From: a virus
Strand: one strand, 5' to 3'
IMG/VR virus record: IMGVR_UViG_3300046777_001343
Location: 1-52,054 of that record
DNA length: 52,054 nucleotides
Both the position numbers and the translations under genes were made by a program. Shown in pieces: positions 10,738 through 20,225 of this stretch. Under the pieces are notes generated by a model. That model was not told the DNA's origin, ran no database searches, and saw nothing but the letters and a program-made list of their open reading frames with translations. Numbering within the stretch: the first letter of the stretch is position 1; each line of letters starts with the position of its first letter.

Positions 10738-10738
10738 T
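10733..10738 (+). promoter_or_regulatory. Extended -10 box, leaderless promoter for the 10745 gene
   Basis: TATAAT preceded by TGG (TGN extension) ends exactly 6 nt before ATG 10745. Transcription starting about 7 nt downstream of the box would begin at the start codon. No Shine-Dalgarno sequence is present and no clear -35 is visible. Confidence 0.6.
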
Positions 10739-10744
10739 TATAGT

Positions 10745-11188
10745 ATGGCAAAAATACCTCTCCCTGAACGTGGACAACCGCTAGATGTAGCATATGTTTA
10801 TGAGTTGGCCCAAGCGGTTAACGAGTTATCTAAAGAAGTTTCTCCAGCAACTTATGACTATGTAACAGTTCAAACAGCAGACAATGGTCCGCAAAATAGA
10901 AAGGTTACAGAGATTAGAGTTATTGGGGGTCTAGAAAAGGTTGCAAGTAGCAGATCTGTTCTTGCTGGAGATCAACTGCCTTTCTCACATTCTTTTGCAG
11001 GCGAGTTTAGATTCCCACCAATCGTTACTGCTACTCCAGTAAATGTAGGACAAACCCCTGCTGGATCTAATGTTACTCTTATCCTGAATGATCCTTCAAC
11101 CTCTGGTGTTAATGGTTTTGTTAAGTTTAATACATCTGGAGATACATCTCTTAATGTTAACCTTATTATCATTGGCATACCAAACTAA
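10745..11188 (+). CDS. Putative minor tail/virion protein
   Basis: 147 residues. The N-terminus (PLPERGQPLDVAYVYELAQA) resembles short phage proteins that lead into fibre tips. The C-terminal ~90 residues look like a small beta-sandwich (FRFPPIVTATPVNVG, then NVNLIIIGIP), similar to tip domains of fibres. It probably has its own leaderless promoter at 10733, so it can be made independently of the tail operon upstream. Confidence 0.5.
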   Translation: MAKIPLPERGQPLDVAYVYELAQAVNELSKEVSPATYDYVTVQTADNGPQNRKVTEIRVIGGLEKVASSRSVLAGDQLPFSHSFAGEFRFPPIVTATPVNVGQTPAGSNVTLILNDPSTSGVNGFVKFNTSGDTSLNVNLIIIGIPN

Positions 11189-11379
11189 TGCTAAAGTGTA
11201 AAAAATGCAAAGGGAGGATGTTTCTTGACAGGCAATACACAACTGTTGGGCACCTTGAAACATATTGTATGGCTTGCGGTTCAAGAAATTTTTATAATCC
11301 ACCAGAAAGTTCTGCGGAGGGTTCATGGCTGTTAAAAAGGGAAGTATCGAGAGCGAAGGCTACAATGTCCTCCCTGTAA
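11188..11379 (+). CDS. Small zinc-ribbon-like protein
   Basis: 63 residues starting at a TAATG overlap. Two CxxC pairs (CKKC at residues 4-7 and CMAC near residue 28) form a typical zinc ribbon. Its 3' end overlaps the next gene by 55 nt in another frame. Function unknown; a nucleic-acid or protein-binding role is common for such ribbons. Confidence 0.6.
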   Translation: MLKCKKCKGRMFLDRQYTTVGHLETYCMACGSRNFYNPPESSAEGSWLLKREVSRAKATMSSL

Positions 11380-11867
11380 TTCCAGGCAATAAAAAAGTTT
11401 GGTTTTTAAATGGAGACCTTGTAAGAATACATCACCTAAACAAGTCTAATGGTATTATGTCTGTTTATAATATTACAAAAGATCAAATTGAAAGTTGTTT
11501 GGTATCTGATTTTAAAAAGAAGCGTGAAAGAGCCTATACAGTTAGAGAGACTGCTGATTTAGTTAATCGTCATAAAAAATATATGCCATCACTAATGAAA
11601 CGAGGAGTCATTCCTTTCCCAACAGGTTCACAAAAAGGTGGGGCAAGAGGCTTTCAGGTTAGATCATATTACTCAGAATCGCAAGTAAGAGAGATACGTG
11701 ATATACTTGCTACGTATCATATTGGCAGACCAAGAAAAGATAATTTAATTACAAATGATATTACGCCTAGTAAGCAAGAGTTGACAAGAAGAATGGGCGA
11801 TGGTATACTTACATATACGAGAACTGAAGATGGACGATTCATTCCAATCTGGTCTGAATCTATTTAA
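11325..11867 (+). CDS. Helix-turn-helix DNA-binding protein
   Basis: 180 residues. The middle section has the pattern of a MerR/excisionase-like winged helix: AYTVRETADLVNRHKKYMPS, then a wing-like GGARGF and a second helix QVREIRDILATY. It lies at the junction between tail and replication genes, a plausible place for a regulator or replication accessory protein. The start at 11325 lies within the preceding small gene; GCGGAGGG just upstream is a good Shine-Dalgarno sequence. Confidence 0.6.
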   Translation: MAVKKGSIESEGYNVLPVIPGNKKVWFLNGDLVRIHHLNKSNGIMSVYNITKDQIESCLVSDFKKKRERAYTVRETADLVNRHKKYMPSLMKRGVIPFPTGSQKGGARGFQVRSYYSESQVREIRDILATYHIGRPRKDNLITNDITPSKQELTRRMGDGILTYTRTEDGRFIPIWSESI

Positions 11868-11881
11868 CGAAGGGTATGAAA

Positions 11882-12088
11882 ATGGAAAACGATGAGACAA
11901 AGGTATCTGTTACACTTGGATACACACTTAACCTTGGCAACTTTCAATCACTAAGACTTGATCTTGGCGTTGTTGATAGTAAGCGCAATGGAGAAAATAC
12001 AAACGAGGCATTTGAACGTGTCTACAAATTTGTAGAAGATAAGTTAACTGAAAAGATTAACGAAGCAAAGTCTGAAATTAACGAGTAA
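11882..12088 (+). CDS. Conserved small acidic protein, unknown function
   Basis: 68 residues from ATG 11882. This start is preferred over ATG 11876 because the GAAGGG sequence at 11869-11874 is then properly spaced. The protein is acidic with a beta-strand-like start (KVSVTLGYTLNLG) and a helical end (VEDKLTEKINEAKSEINE). It overlaps the next gene by TAATG, so the two are probably translated together. Confidence 0.5.
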   Translation: MENDETKVSVTLGYTLNLGNFQSLRLDLGVVDSKRNGENTNEAFERVYKFVEDKLTEKINEAKSEINE

Positions 12089-12396
12089 TGGCCGAACGCA
12101 AAGACCGTATGGCTTTGCTTTCAAGATACAGCAAGTATCATACCGCAAGGTACGAGTCAAAGCCATCACTTAACTTAAACGTAGAGCAGTGGGCATCTGA
12201 TGCCCTTGTAGAGTCATACGGAATATCTGGCTGCTACGATATACTTGAGTATTACTTTACAGTTGCAGAGAATCCTTCGTGGAACTATTTTGCATACAAC
12301 GCAGAAAAAATATTGCAGGCACAAAAAGATAAAAAGAAAGATGATGAAGAGAGAGAAGAGCGTAGAAGAATGGCAAAGGAGTGGCTAAGTGAATAA
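12088..12396 (+). CDS. Putative helicase-associated protein (possible loader)
   Basis: 102 residues with a strongly charged C-terminal helix (KDKKKDDEEREERRRMAKEW). It lies directly before the replicative helicase, whose GTG start sits inside its last codons. Small helical proteins next to DnaB in phages are often helicase loaders, but no loader signature (no ATPase motif) is visible. The role is inferred from position alone. Confidence 0.4.
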   Translation: MAERKDRMALLSRYSKYHTARYESKPSLNLNVEQWASDALVESYGISGCYDILEYYFTVAENPSWNYFAYNAEKILQAQKDKKKDDEEREERRRMAKEWLSE

Positions 12397-13609
12397 TACA
12401 GAGTCCAAACTAATTACTGCAGTTCTTCAAGATAAACAGATACACGTACTCTTGCAAGCAAATGTAGACAATCTACTTAGAACTCATGGAGATATTTGGA
12501 ACTTCATAAGGCTATATTTTGAAAACAATAAATCTTTGCCACCTGCAGAACTGGTCACAGAAAAGTTTAGAGATTTTTCTCCAATTGCAAATGTTGGTGC
12601 TACAAAGCATCACCTTGAAGAGTTACAGGGTGAATACTTAAACGATAGCCTTAAAGATATACTAAGATCTGCTGCAACCAATGTTCAAAACAATCAAGGC
12701 AATATTGCACTAAATGATTTAATTACACAAACATCAGAGTTAAAGAAAAACACTTCGGCAATTCGTGACATTGATGTAACAGACTTAGAGTCTGCAGTCG
12801 CATACTTTGAAAATCTAAAGATTCAGCAAGCAGCAGGGCATGTTGGAATTAAGACTAATCTCCCAGGGTTTGACAACTATCTTCCATCTGGAATTATGCC
12901 AGGGCAGTTAGGAGTATTCCTAGCATACCCAGGTATAGGAAAGTCCTGGATGGCCTTATACTTTGCTGTACAGGCCTGGAAACAGGGTAAGACACCACTC
13001 GTAATCTCTCTTGAGATGTCGGAGACAGAGGTTCGTAATCGTGTATTTACAATTATGGGAGAAGGTCTTTGGTCACACAGAAAACTATCTAATGGAGAGG
13101 TAGAGTTAGATACTCTCAAGGCTTGGCATGCTAAGCATTTACAGGGCAAGCCAGAGTTTCACATCATCTCTAATGATCAGGGTGGAGAAATTAACCCATC
13201 AGTTCTTCGTGGAAAGATTGATCAGTATAAGCCAGACTTTGTAATCGTTGACTATCTTCAGTTGATGGCTCCTAATCAGAAGTCAGACAATGAAACGGTA
13301 CGAATGAAGAACCTTTCAAGAGAACTTAAACTCATGGCTATTGGTGAAGAAGTTCCTATCATTGCTATCTCATCTGCTACACCAGATGATGTTAATGACC
13401 TTAGCGGAGTACCTACCCTTGGACAGACCGCTTGGTCAAGACAAATTGCGTATGATGCTGACTGGGTCATCGCTCTTGGTAGAGCCTCTAACAGCGATAT
13501 CATTGAGTGTGCTTTTAGAAAAAATCGTAATGGCTTTATGGGAGACTTCCTTGTTCAGGTCGATTTTGACAAGGGATACTATAGATATAAAGACTATGAA
13601 GATAAGTAG
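12389..13609 (+). CDS. dnaB: DnaB-like replicative DNA helicase
   Basis: 406 residues with a GTG start that overlaps the upstream gene by 8 nt; AAGGAG lies 8 nt upstream. Walker A is AYPGIGKSW at ~residues 180-188 and Walker B is VIVDYLQLM at ~285, both in the RecA-like domain of the DnaB family. The N-terminal ~140 residues are helical, as in the DnaB N domain. It would unwind the fork 5' to 3' as a hexamer and pair with the primase encoded next door. Confidence 0.9.
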   Translation: MNNTESKLITAVLQDKQIHVLLQANVDNLLRTHGDIWNFIRLYFENNKSLPPAELVTEKFRDFSPIANVGATKHHLEELQGEYLNDSLKDILRSAATNVQNNQGNIALNDLITQTSELKKNTSAIRDIDVTDLESAVAYFENLKIQQAAGHVGIKTNLPGFDNYLPSGIMPGQLGVFLAYPGIGKSWMALYFAVQAWKQGKTPLVISLEMSETEVRNRVFTIMGEGLWSHRKLSNGEVELDTLKAWHAKHLQGKPEFHIISNDQGGEINPSVLRGKIDQYKPDFVIVDYLQLMAPNQKSDNETVRMKNLSRELKLMAIGEEVPIIAISSATPDDVNDLSGVPTLGQTAWSRQIAYDADWVIALGRASNSDIIECAFRKNRNGFMGDFLVQVDFDKGYYRYKDYEDK

Positions 13610-13610
13610 T

Positions 13611-13616
13611 TATAAT
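13611..13616 (+). promoter_or_regulatory. TATAAT box just upstream of the 13622 gene
   Basis: A perfect TATAAT ends 5 nt before ATG 13622, after the helicase stop codon. No Shine-Dalgarno sequence or good -35 is seen, so this looks like a weak leaderless promoter. Confidence 0.4.
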
Positions 13617-13621
13617 ATGGT

Positions 13622-13975
13622 ATGCAGCAAAGCAAGGGAAATATCCCTCCTACCTTCTACCATCATAGGCCTATCAAGAAGTTCTACCTTGACGGGATCA
13701 TCCATGATGAGTCAGCGCTTGGTAGGTTAAAGGATGAATATATCAGGCTACTTGACTCAGAGATGCGCCTTTCTGGGTATGTACCAAGGCTTGACATAAC
13801 TCCAGATTTTACGCTAGACTATAATCATAAGAAAAAATATTTTGAATTTCAACTAACAGTACACGGGACATATACGGGGAGAAAACAGAGCGAATGGATA
13901 GCAGGAATAGACGTAAGCACACCAATCTTTATACAAAAGAGCAAATCAAAAGAGTTCTCACAGGAACAGGTGTAA
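13622..13975 (+). CDS. Hypothetical protein between helicase and primase
   Basis: 117 residues, basic in the middle (NHKKKYFEFQ), with a mix of helix and strand. Its last 82 nt overlap the primase gene in another frame. No family recognised. Its location inside the replication block suggests a DNA replication role, but nothing in the sequence proves it. Confidence 0.5.
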   Translation: MQQSKGNIPPTFYHHRPIKKFYLDGIIHDESALGRLKDEYIRLLDSEMRLSGYVPRLDITPDFTLDYNHKKKYFEFQLTVHGTYTGRKQSEWIAGIDVSTPIFIQKSKSKEFSQEQV

Positions 13976-14838
13976 CTATCGAATCTGAGGTTGACTCAGA
14001 CTACATTATTTTTTGTCCATACCACAATAACAACAGAACCCCAGCAGGAGAAATAGATAAACAGGATGGAACTTTCTTTTGCTTTGCCTGCCACCATGTA
14101 ACTGGATTAACAGAATTTGTTATGCATATGTCTAACAGGACATACTTTGAGGCTGCAAGATTTATTAAGAGTAAAGAAACAGAAACAAGTATTGAACAAG
14201 ATATTGACAAGGCATTATACAAAAAGCCAGAGTTTACAATGTTTGATGAGTTAGTTCTTAAGCGTTTACACAATAACCTTATTGAATCAGAAAGAGCAAA
14301 GAATTACTTTACTTATAGAAAGATAACAAAAGAATCTGCATCAAAGTTTTCTTTGGGTTATTCAGATAAGCAGGACATGGTTACAGTTCCAGTACATAGT
14401 CCAGATGGTTTGCCAATTGGTTTTGTTGGAAGATCTATTGAAGGAAAAGAGTTTAAGAATACTCCAGGCCTTCCAAAATCAAAAACACTTTTTAATCTTC
14501 ATAGAGTTAAAACATCTGGAAAGGTCTACGTAGTAGAATCGTCCTTTGATGCTATTAGGCTTGATCAATGTGGCTTCCCTGCAGTAGCAACACTTGGATC
14601 TAATGTATCAAACATACAAATAGAATTGCTTCAAAAGTACTTTAATGATATAATTGTCATTGCGGATAACGATGAAGCAGGAGGAAACATGAAAACTAAG
14701 ATAGTTGAAAAACTTGGTTCTCGTGTATCCGTTATAAAACTAAATAAACAATATAAAGATATAGGCGATATGGACGATAAGTCAATTCAAGAACTGGACT
14801 TCCAGTTTGACAAATCAATACAGTCTATGCTAAACTAA
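13894..14838 (+). CDS. dnaG: DnaG-type DNA primase
   Basis: 314 residues. An N-terminal zinc-binding site has Cys/His at FCPYHNN (~residue 40) and CFACHH (~62). The TOPRIM acidic motifs follow: VVESSFDAI (~213) and ADNDEAGG (~256). It is shorter than bacterial DnaG (about 600 residues) and lacks an obvious helicase-binding C-terminal domain, as in many phages. It would make RNA primers for the DnaE polymerase encoded downstream. GGGGAGAAAAC upstream of ATG 13894 is a fair ribosome-binding site. Confidence 0.85.
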   Translation: MDSRNRRKHTNLYTKEQIKRVLTGTGVTIESEVDSDYIIFCPYHNNNRTPAGEIDKQDGTFFCFACHHVTGLTEFVMHMSNRTYFEAARFIKSKETETSIEQDIDKALYKKPEFTMFDELVLKRLHNNLIESERAKNYFTYRKITKESASKFSLGYSDKQDMVTVPVHSPDGLPIGFVGRSIEGKEFKNTPGLPKSKTLFNLHRVKTSGKVYVVESSFDAIRLDQCGFPAVATLGSNVSNIQIELLQKYFNDIIVIADNDEAGGNMKTKIVEKLGSRVSVIKLNKQYKDIGDMDDKSIQELDFQFDKSIQSMLN

Positions 14839-14863
14839 TATAACAACACAAAGGAGAAAACAC

Positions 14864-15514
14864 ATGAGTATAGTAAAGGGATTAAAAGCAATCGATGCCC
14901 TACTCGAAAAGCCAAAATCAGATGGTCCAAAGGTTAAGTGGCTAAAACTTGCCGATGGTCAATCAGTAAAGATTCGATTCATTGAAGAACTTGATGAAGA
15001 TTCAGCAAACTATAGCGCAGAGCGTGGTCTTGCTCTCGTGGTATCAGAGCACACAAATCCAAAGGACTACAAGCGCAAGGCTGTAGATACAATGGATACA
15101 GAAGGCCGTGACTGGGCAGAAGAGATGCACCGCAAGGATCCAAAGGCTGGCTGGAGAGCACGTCTTCGTTTTTATTGCAACGTACTAGTTGACGATGGAA
15201 TTGAAGCACCATATGTTGCAATCTGGTCAATGGGTATCAGCAAGCAGTCATCGTTTAATACAATTCGTGAGTATGCACTTGAAACAGGAAGCATCTCAAA
15301 CGTGGTATGGAAGTTAAAGCGTAATGGTCAGGGAACTGAAACCAACTATACACTTATTCCTTCATCACCTGACAAGGAGCCATTTGACTGGAGTGGTGTT
15401 CAGCCATATCCACTAGAGTCTGCTCTTCGTAAGGTTCCATACGCAGAACAAGAAGCGTTCTACTTGGGCTTCGATAGCCCATCTATTACTTCATCTACCA
15501 ACACTGATTGGTAA
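14864..15514 (+). CDS. Probable single-stranded DNA-binding protein
   Basis: 216 residues with AAAGGAG upstream. A beta-rich core (VKWLKLADGQSVKIRFIEEL, later RLRFYCNVLVDDG and APYVAIWSMG) fits an OB-like fold such as phage gp32-type proteins. It lies between primase and polymerase, where ssDNA-binding proteins are often found, and no other SSB is seen in the window. The end (DSPSITSSTNTDW) is short and weakly acidic. The assignment is by context and fold impression, not by a diagnostic motif. Confidence 0.5.
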   Translation: MSIVKGLKAIDALLEKPKSDGPKVKWLKLADGQSVKIRFIEELDEDSANYSAERGLALVVSEHTNPKDYKRKAVDTMDTEGRDWAEEMHRKDPKAGWRARLRFYCNVLVDDGIEAPYVAIWSMGISKQSSFNTIREYALETGSISNVVWKLKRNGQGTETNYTLIPSSPDKEPFDWSGVQPYPLESALRKVPYAEQEAFYLGFDSPSITSSTNTDW

Positions 15515-15515
15515 T

Positions 15516-18500
15516 ATGAACTACGTCGGCTTACATGTCCATACACACTTCTCATTATTTGATGGTGTGGCTACTCCAGAAGAATACGTGAACCGTGCAG
15601 TTGAGTTAGGGATGCCAGCAATTGCCATCACTGACCACGGTACTTTATCTGGGCATAGGGAACTGCACCGTATTGCAAAAGCAAAGGGCATTAAGCCAAT
15701 TCTTGGGCTAGAGGGATACATGTGTGCAGACATATCTGATACACGAGATAAGTCTGAAAGAGAAGGTCAGCAAGATCTTGTCTACAATCACATTATCCTT
15801 CTAGCCAAGAATCAAATTGGTTTAGAAAACCTTAACAAAATTAGTGAACTATCATGGACAGATGGTTTCTTTAAAAAGCCACGATTTGATTTTACTATTT
15901 TAGAAAAATATAAAGAGGGAATTATTGTAACCTCTGCATGTCCAAGTAGCGTACTTGTCAAAGCACTTGAAGAAGAAGAATTTGCCCTTGCCAAAAAGTA
16001 CATCTCTTGGTTTAAAGAACGATTTAAAGATGACTACTATATTGAAGTTATGCCTCATAATGAGGCTCATATAAATAAATATCTAATAGAACTTGCTGAT
16101 GAGTTTAGCATTAAAGTTGTAGTTACGCCAGACTGCCACCATGTAGATCAATCTCAAAAAGAGGTTCAAGAGTTTAAACTGCTTATGAATACACATGGCA
16201 AAGTTTTAAAGGATAGCACATACGAGAAGTCTAAGAAGCAGCCAGATATGATGAAGCGTCTTGATTATCTATATGGAGAAGATCGTCAGATTACATTTAA
16301 CAAGTTTGACATCCATTTATTATCTTATGAAGAGATTAAGTCAGCGATGGAGTTGCAGGGTATTGATCGCCCAGATATCTACTCAAACACAATTCTATTG
16401 GCAGAGAGCGTTGGCGACTATGGAATTCAGGACGGAATGAACCTACTACCAGTTCAATACAAAAGCCCTGACAAAGAATTAAAGAAGATTGCATATGAAG
16501 GTTTAGAACAAAGAGGTTTTGCAGATAATCCCGAATATATTGCAAGAGTTGAAGAAGAACTTGAGATTATTAAGGATAAGAAGTTTGCGCCTTACTTCCT
16601 TGTAGTTCAAAGCATGATTGCTTGGGCTAAGAAGGAGGGGATCATGGTTGGTCCAGGTCGTGGCTCTGCTGCAGGCTCACTTGTTTGCTATGCCCTTGGA
16701 ATAACAGATGTTGATCCAATTAAGTATGGACTGTTGTTTTTTCGTTTTATTAATCCAGAACGAAATGACTTTCCTGATATTGATACAGATATCCAAGACT
16801 CTCGCCGTGATGAAGTCAAAGACTATCTTGTTAGACAGTATAGACACGTTGCATCCATTGCTACATTTCTACAGTTTAAAGACAAAGGAGTCGTACGAGA
16901 TGTTGCACGAGTATTAAATATACCGCTAACAGATGTAAACAAAGTTTTAAAGTTGGTAGATACTTGGGATGACTTTTGTACTTCTAAATCAACTAGAGAG
17001 TTTAGAGAAAAGTATCCAGAGGTAGAGATTTATGGAGAACAACTTCGTGGAAGGATTCGTGGAACAGGTATCCACGCAGCAGGAGTTGTAACATCTAAGG
17101 ATCCAATCTTTAGGTATGCACCAATGGAAACAAGATCATCACCAGGATCTGATGAAAGAATTCCTGTTGTTGGTGTTGATATGGAAGAGGCTGAAAGGAT
17201 TGGTCTAATTAAGATTGATGCGCTGGGCTTAAAGACTCTTAGCGTAATTCAGGATGCGGTTGCAATGATTAAAGAAAACCATTATAAAGATATAGACTTG
17301 CACTCAATTGATCTTGGAGATTCAAATATTTATACCATGCTTTCTGATGGATATACAAAGGGTGTTTTTCAGTGTGAAGCAACACCGTATACAAATCTTC
17401 TAGTCAAGATGGGTGTTAAGAACTTTAACGAACTTGCTGCATCTAATGCTCTTGTTCGTCCAGGTGCAATGAATACAATTGGTAAAGACTATATTGCTCG
17501 TAAGCATGGAAAGCAAAACGTATCCTATAGTCATCAAATTATGAAACCATTTACGGAGGACACATATGGCTGCGTTTTATACCAAGAACAAGTTATGCAA
17601 GCATGCGTACACCTTGGACAAATGTCCATGTCAGAAGCAGACAAAGTTAGAAAAATCATTGGAAAGAAGAAAGATGCTAAAGACTTTGACGAGTTCAAGG
17701 AACGGTTTGTCAAAGGTGCTTCTGCCTATATTAGTCCCAATCAGGCTCTTGACCTATGGCATGACTTTGAAGCGCATGCAGGCTATTCGTTCAACAAGTC
17801 TCATGCGGTTGCTTACTCTACGCTCTCGTATTGGACGGCGTGGTTAAAGTATTATTATCCATTAGAGTTTATGTTTGCACTTCTTAAGAACGAAAAAGAT
17901 AAAGACAACAGAACGGAATATCTTATTGAGGCAAAGCGTATGGGTATTCCTGTTAAGTTGCCACACATCAATGATTCAGACTTTGATTTCAAGATTGAGG
18001 GCAAAGGAATTAGGTTTGGTCTAACAGGGATAAAATACATATCAAGCAATATTGCGGAAAAGTATATTGCTGCAAGACCATTTAAGAGTTTTAAAGAGGT
18101 AGAAGAGTTTACATTTACTAAAGGTAACGGCGTAAATAGTCGTGCACTTCAAGCAATGAACATGATTGGTGCTCTGACATTTCCAGATAATCCTAGAAAT
18201 GATAACCAGATTAAAGAAAATCTGTATGAATACTTAAACCTTCCAGAGTTTAATATTACGATTCCGTCACACTACTATGCATTTATACAAGATGTAGAGG
18301 ATTTTGAAGAAAAGGGATCTTATGTTTTGCTTGGTATGGTAAAATCAATTAAGCGAGGAACAGGATGGTCACGAGTTGAAATTTTGGACAAGACTGGCAG
18401 TGTTGGTATATTTGATGAAGAGTCTACGACTATTGAGACTGGTCGTACTTATCTTATTCTTGCAAATGATAACAGGATTGTATCTGCAGTCCCTGCTGAT

Positions 18501-18791
18501 GAGATAAAGGGCTCTGCAAATGCTCTTGTAAAGTTTTTAGGTTATAAGCAGTTACCCTATACAGATGAAGAAATGTTTGTTGTTTCTTTTAAGCCAAGAG
18601 TTACAAAGGCTGGAAAGAAGATGGCTTCTCTAACTCTTGCAGACACTGGAAGAGAACTTCATTCAATTACGGTATTTCCTACATCTTTTGCAAAAGCATA
18701 TATGCATATAGAAGAGGGAAAGTCTTATAAGTTTAGTTTTGGAAAGACAAAAGACGGAACAGTAACATTGGAGGATGTACATGTCAGTTAG
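15516..18791 (+). CDS. dnaE: DNA polymerase III alpha subunit (DnaE type)
   Basis: 1,091 residues. The N-terminal PHP domain has HVHTHFS (residues ~7-13), TDHGTL and DCHH. The polymerase core has GPGRGSAAGS (~378), the catalytic aspartates in PDIDTDIQDSRR (~420) and the third in KIDALGLKTLS (~566). A C-terminal OB fold (VLLGMVKSIKRG) follows. There is no inserted exonuclease domain, so it is DnaE rather than PolC. It starts 1 nt after the ssDNA-binding gene. It is the likely phage replicase, perhaps borrowing the host clamp. Confidence 0.93.
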   Translation: MNYVGLHVHTHFSLFDGVATPEEYVNRAVELGMPAIAITDHGTLSGHRELHRIAKAKGIKPILGLEGYMCADISDTRDKSEREGQQDLVYNHIILLAKNQIGLENLNKISELSWTDGFFKKPRFDFTILEKYKEGIIVTSACPSSVLVKALEEEEFALAKKYISWFKERFKDDYYIEVMPHNEAHINKYLIELADEFSIKVVVTPDCHHVDQSQKEVQEFKLLMNTHGKVLKDSTYEKSKKQPDMMKRLDYLYGEDRQITFNKFDIHLLSYEEIKSAMELQGIDRPDIYSNTILLAESVGDYGIQDGMNLLPVQYKSPDKELKKIAYEGLEQRGFADNPEYIARVEEELEIIKDKKFAPYFLVVQSMIAWAKKEGIMVGPGRGSAAGSLVCYALGITDVDPIKYGLLFFRFINPERNDFPDIDTDIQDSRRDEVKDYLVRQYRHVASIATFLQFKDKGVVRDVARVLNIPLTDVNKVLKLVDTWDDFCTSKSTREFREKYPEVEIYGEQLRGRIRGTGIHAAGVVTSKDPIFRYAPMETRSSPGSDERIPVVGVDMEEAERIGLIKIDALGLKTLSVIQDAVAMIKENHYKDIDLHSIDLGDSNIYTMLSDGYTKGVFQCEATPYTNLLVKMGVKNFNELAASNALVRPGAMNTIGKDYIARKHGKQNVSYSHQIMKPFTEDTYGCVLYQEQVMQACVHLGQMSMSEADKVRKIIGKKKDAKDFDEFKERFVKGASAYISPNQALDLWHDFEAHAGYSFNKSHAVAYSTLSYWTAWLKYYYPLEFMFALLKNEKDKDNRTEYLIEAKRMGIPVKLPHINDSDFDFKIEGKGIRFGLTGIKYISSNIAEKYIAARPFKSFKEVEEFTFTKGNGVNSRALQAMNMIGALTFPDNPRNDNQIKENLYEYLNLPEFNITIPSHYYAFIQDVEDFEEKGSYVLLGMVKSIKRGTGWSRVEILDKTGSVGIFDEESTTIETGRTYLILANDNRIVSAVPADEIKGSANALVKFLGYKQLPYTDEEMFVVSFKPRVTKAGKKMASLTLADTGRELHSITVFPTSFAKAYMHIEEGKSYKFSFGKTKDGTVTLEDVHVS

Positions 18792-19791
18792 TATAGAAGA
18801 AGCATTAGCACAACTTGATCCTAAGTTGAGAAAAAGACTTGGTAGTGGGGTTGGTGTTAACTATGAATACCAGCCTACACCCAGTTACGGACTAAACCGT
18901 GCACTAGGAGGTGGACTTCCATATGGCAGACAAGTTCTCATATGGGGCTCAAAGTCATCTGCAAAGTCCTCTATGTGCCTTCAGATGATTGCCCTAGCGC
19001 AAGCAGAGGGTAAGTTATGTGCATGGATTGACTCTGAAATGTCCTACTCAGAAGACTGGGCTAGAACTCTTGGGGTAGATCCAGAAAAACTAATCTACTC
19101 ACAAGCAAGAACTATCAGCGATATGGTAGATGTTGGAGTGGGATTAATGAATGCTGGTGTTGACCTAATTGTAGTAGACTCTATTACATCAATGCTTCCT
19201 GCCATCTATTTTGAAAAAGATACAGATGAAATGAAAGCATTAGAAAATACAAAACAGATTGGAGCAGAATCCCGTGACTTTAGTAACGCATGGAAAATGC
19301 TTAACTATGCAAACAATAAAGTTAAGCCAACTTTGCTTGTTCTTATTTCTCAGTCTCGTAACAATATTAATGCTATGTATACTAGCCAGCAGCCTTCTGG
19401 TGGTCAGGCTACTAAGTTTTATTCCTCATGTATTATTAAACTCTTTTCTTCAGAGTCAGACAATCAAGCGATTAAGGGCAAGATCAAAGTAGGAGATAAA
19501 TTAATTGAAGAAAAAATTGGCAGAACTATTAAGTGGGAACTACAGTTCTCCAAAACCTCTCCAGGGTTCCAGTCTGGTGAGTATGATTTTTATTTTAGAG
19601 GTGACGATATTGGTCTTGATACCATTGGTGACTTGGTTACTACCGCAGAACTAAACGGCATTGTAGAGCGCACAGGGGCCTGGTACATACTTCCTGATGG
19701 TACAAAGGTTCAGGGTAAAGAAGCATTTGTTAATCGTGTAAGAGAGGATCTTGACTTGCAAGAATCAATCAAGGCTAAGTTAAATGCCTAG
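18781..19791 (+). CDS. recA: RecA-like recombinase
   Basis: 336 residues. The start is placed at ATG 18781 because GGAGG (18770-18774) is 6 nt upstream; ATG 18775 touches that site. Walker B is LIVVDSITS and the L2 DNA-binding region includes ISQSRNN and SGGQATKFYSS. Walker A at ~56 reads GSKSSAKSS, with Ala where bacterial RecA has Gly before the lysine. Phage recombinases such as T4 UvsX also vary there. It would promote strand exchange in replication or repair. It overlaps dnaE by 11 nt. Confidence 0.87.
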   Translation: MSVSIEEALAQLDPKLRKRLGSGVGVNYEYQPTPSYGLNRALGGGLPYGRQVLIWGSKSSAKSSMCLQMIALAQAEGKLCAWIDSEMSYSEDWARTLGVDPEKLIYSQARTISDMVDVGVGLMNAGVDLIVVDSITSMLPAIYFEKDTDEMKALENTKQIGAESRDFSNAWKMLNYANNKVKPTLLVLISQSRNNINAMYTSQQPSGGQATKFYSSCIIKLFSSESDNQAIKGKIKVGDKLIEEKIGRTIKWELQFSKTSPGFQSGEYDFYFRGDDIGLDTIGDLVTTAELNGIVERTGAWYILPDGTKVQGKEAFVNRVREDLDLQESIKAKLNA

Positions 19792-19960
19792 TTACACAGT
19801 ATATAATGGAAAGTTTGTTTGCCATGAATGCAAGGCAGAGGTTAAGTCTTTGAGGCTTTATGCAGAAACAAAGACAATGACATGGATGTGCCCAAGCAAA
19901 CATTTGAGTACTGTTAGGTTTGGTAAGCAGAAATGGAAGGGTAATGACAGAGAAGAGTGA
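19784..19960 (+). CDS. Small zinc-finger-like protein
   Basis: 58 residues, starting 8 nt before the recA stop. CHEC near residue 13 and CPSKH near residue 38 could hold one zinc ion. It overlaps the following gene by 17 nt. Tight coupling on both sides argues that it is translated. Function unknown. Confidence 0.5.
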   Translation: MPSYTVYNGKFVCHECKAEVKSLRLYAETKTMTWMCPSKHLSTVRFGKQKWKGNDREE

Positions 19961-20225
19961 GTCTAAAAGAATTGGTGCTAAGCAGCATAAGAATTCTGGT
20001 CGTAATACACAAAAGGGAGATGCCTCCTGGAAAAACTTTGTCGTAGACTTTAAGGAAGTTGGAAAGTCCTTTACATTAAATAAAGAGGTTTGGGCCAAGG
20101 CTACAACTGATGCAATGAAGAATGGTAAGGACCCAGCCATAGTTGTGGTAATAGGCGAGGGTAACGCAAAAGTAAGACTTGCTATAATTGAGATGAGTAT
20201 TTTAGAAGATCTAGTGGAGGAATAA
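19944..20225 (+). CDS. Small basic protein, possible PD-(D/E)XK-like resolvase
   Basis: 93 residues from ATG 19944, chosen because GGAAGGG lies just upstream. The pattern RNTQKGDASW, then VDFKEVGKS, an invariant-looking lysine and PAIVVVIGEG resembles small PD-(D/E)XK resolvases (acidic residue, strand, ExK). The match is weak and by eye. A recombination role would fit its position after recA. Confidence 0.45.
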   Translation: MTEKSESKRIGAKQHKNSGRNTQKGDASWKNFVVDFKEVGKSFTLNKEVWAKATTDAMKNGKDPAIVVVIGEGNAKVRLAIIEMSILEDLVEE

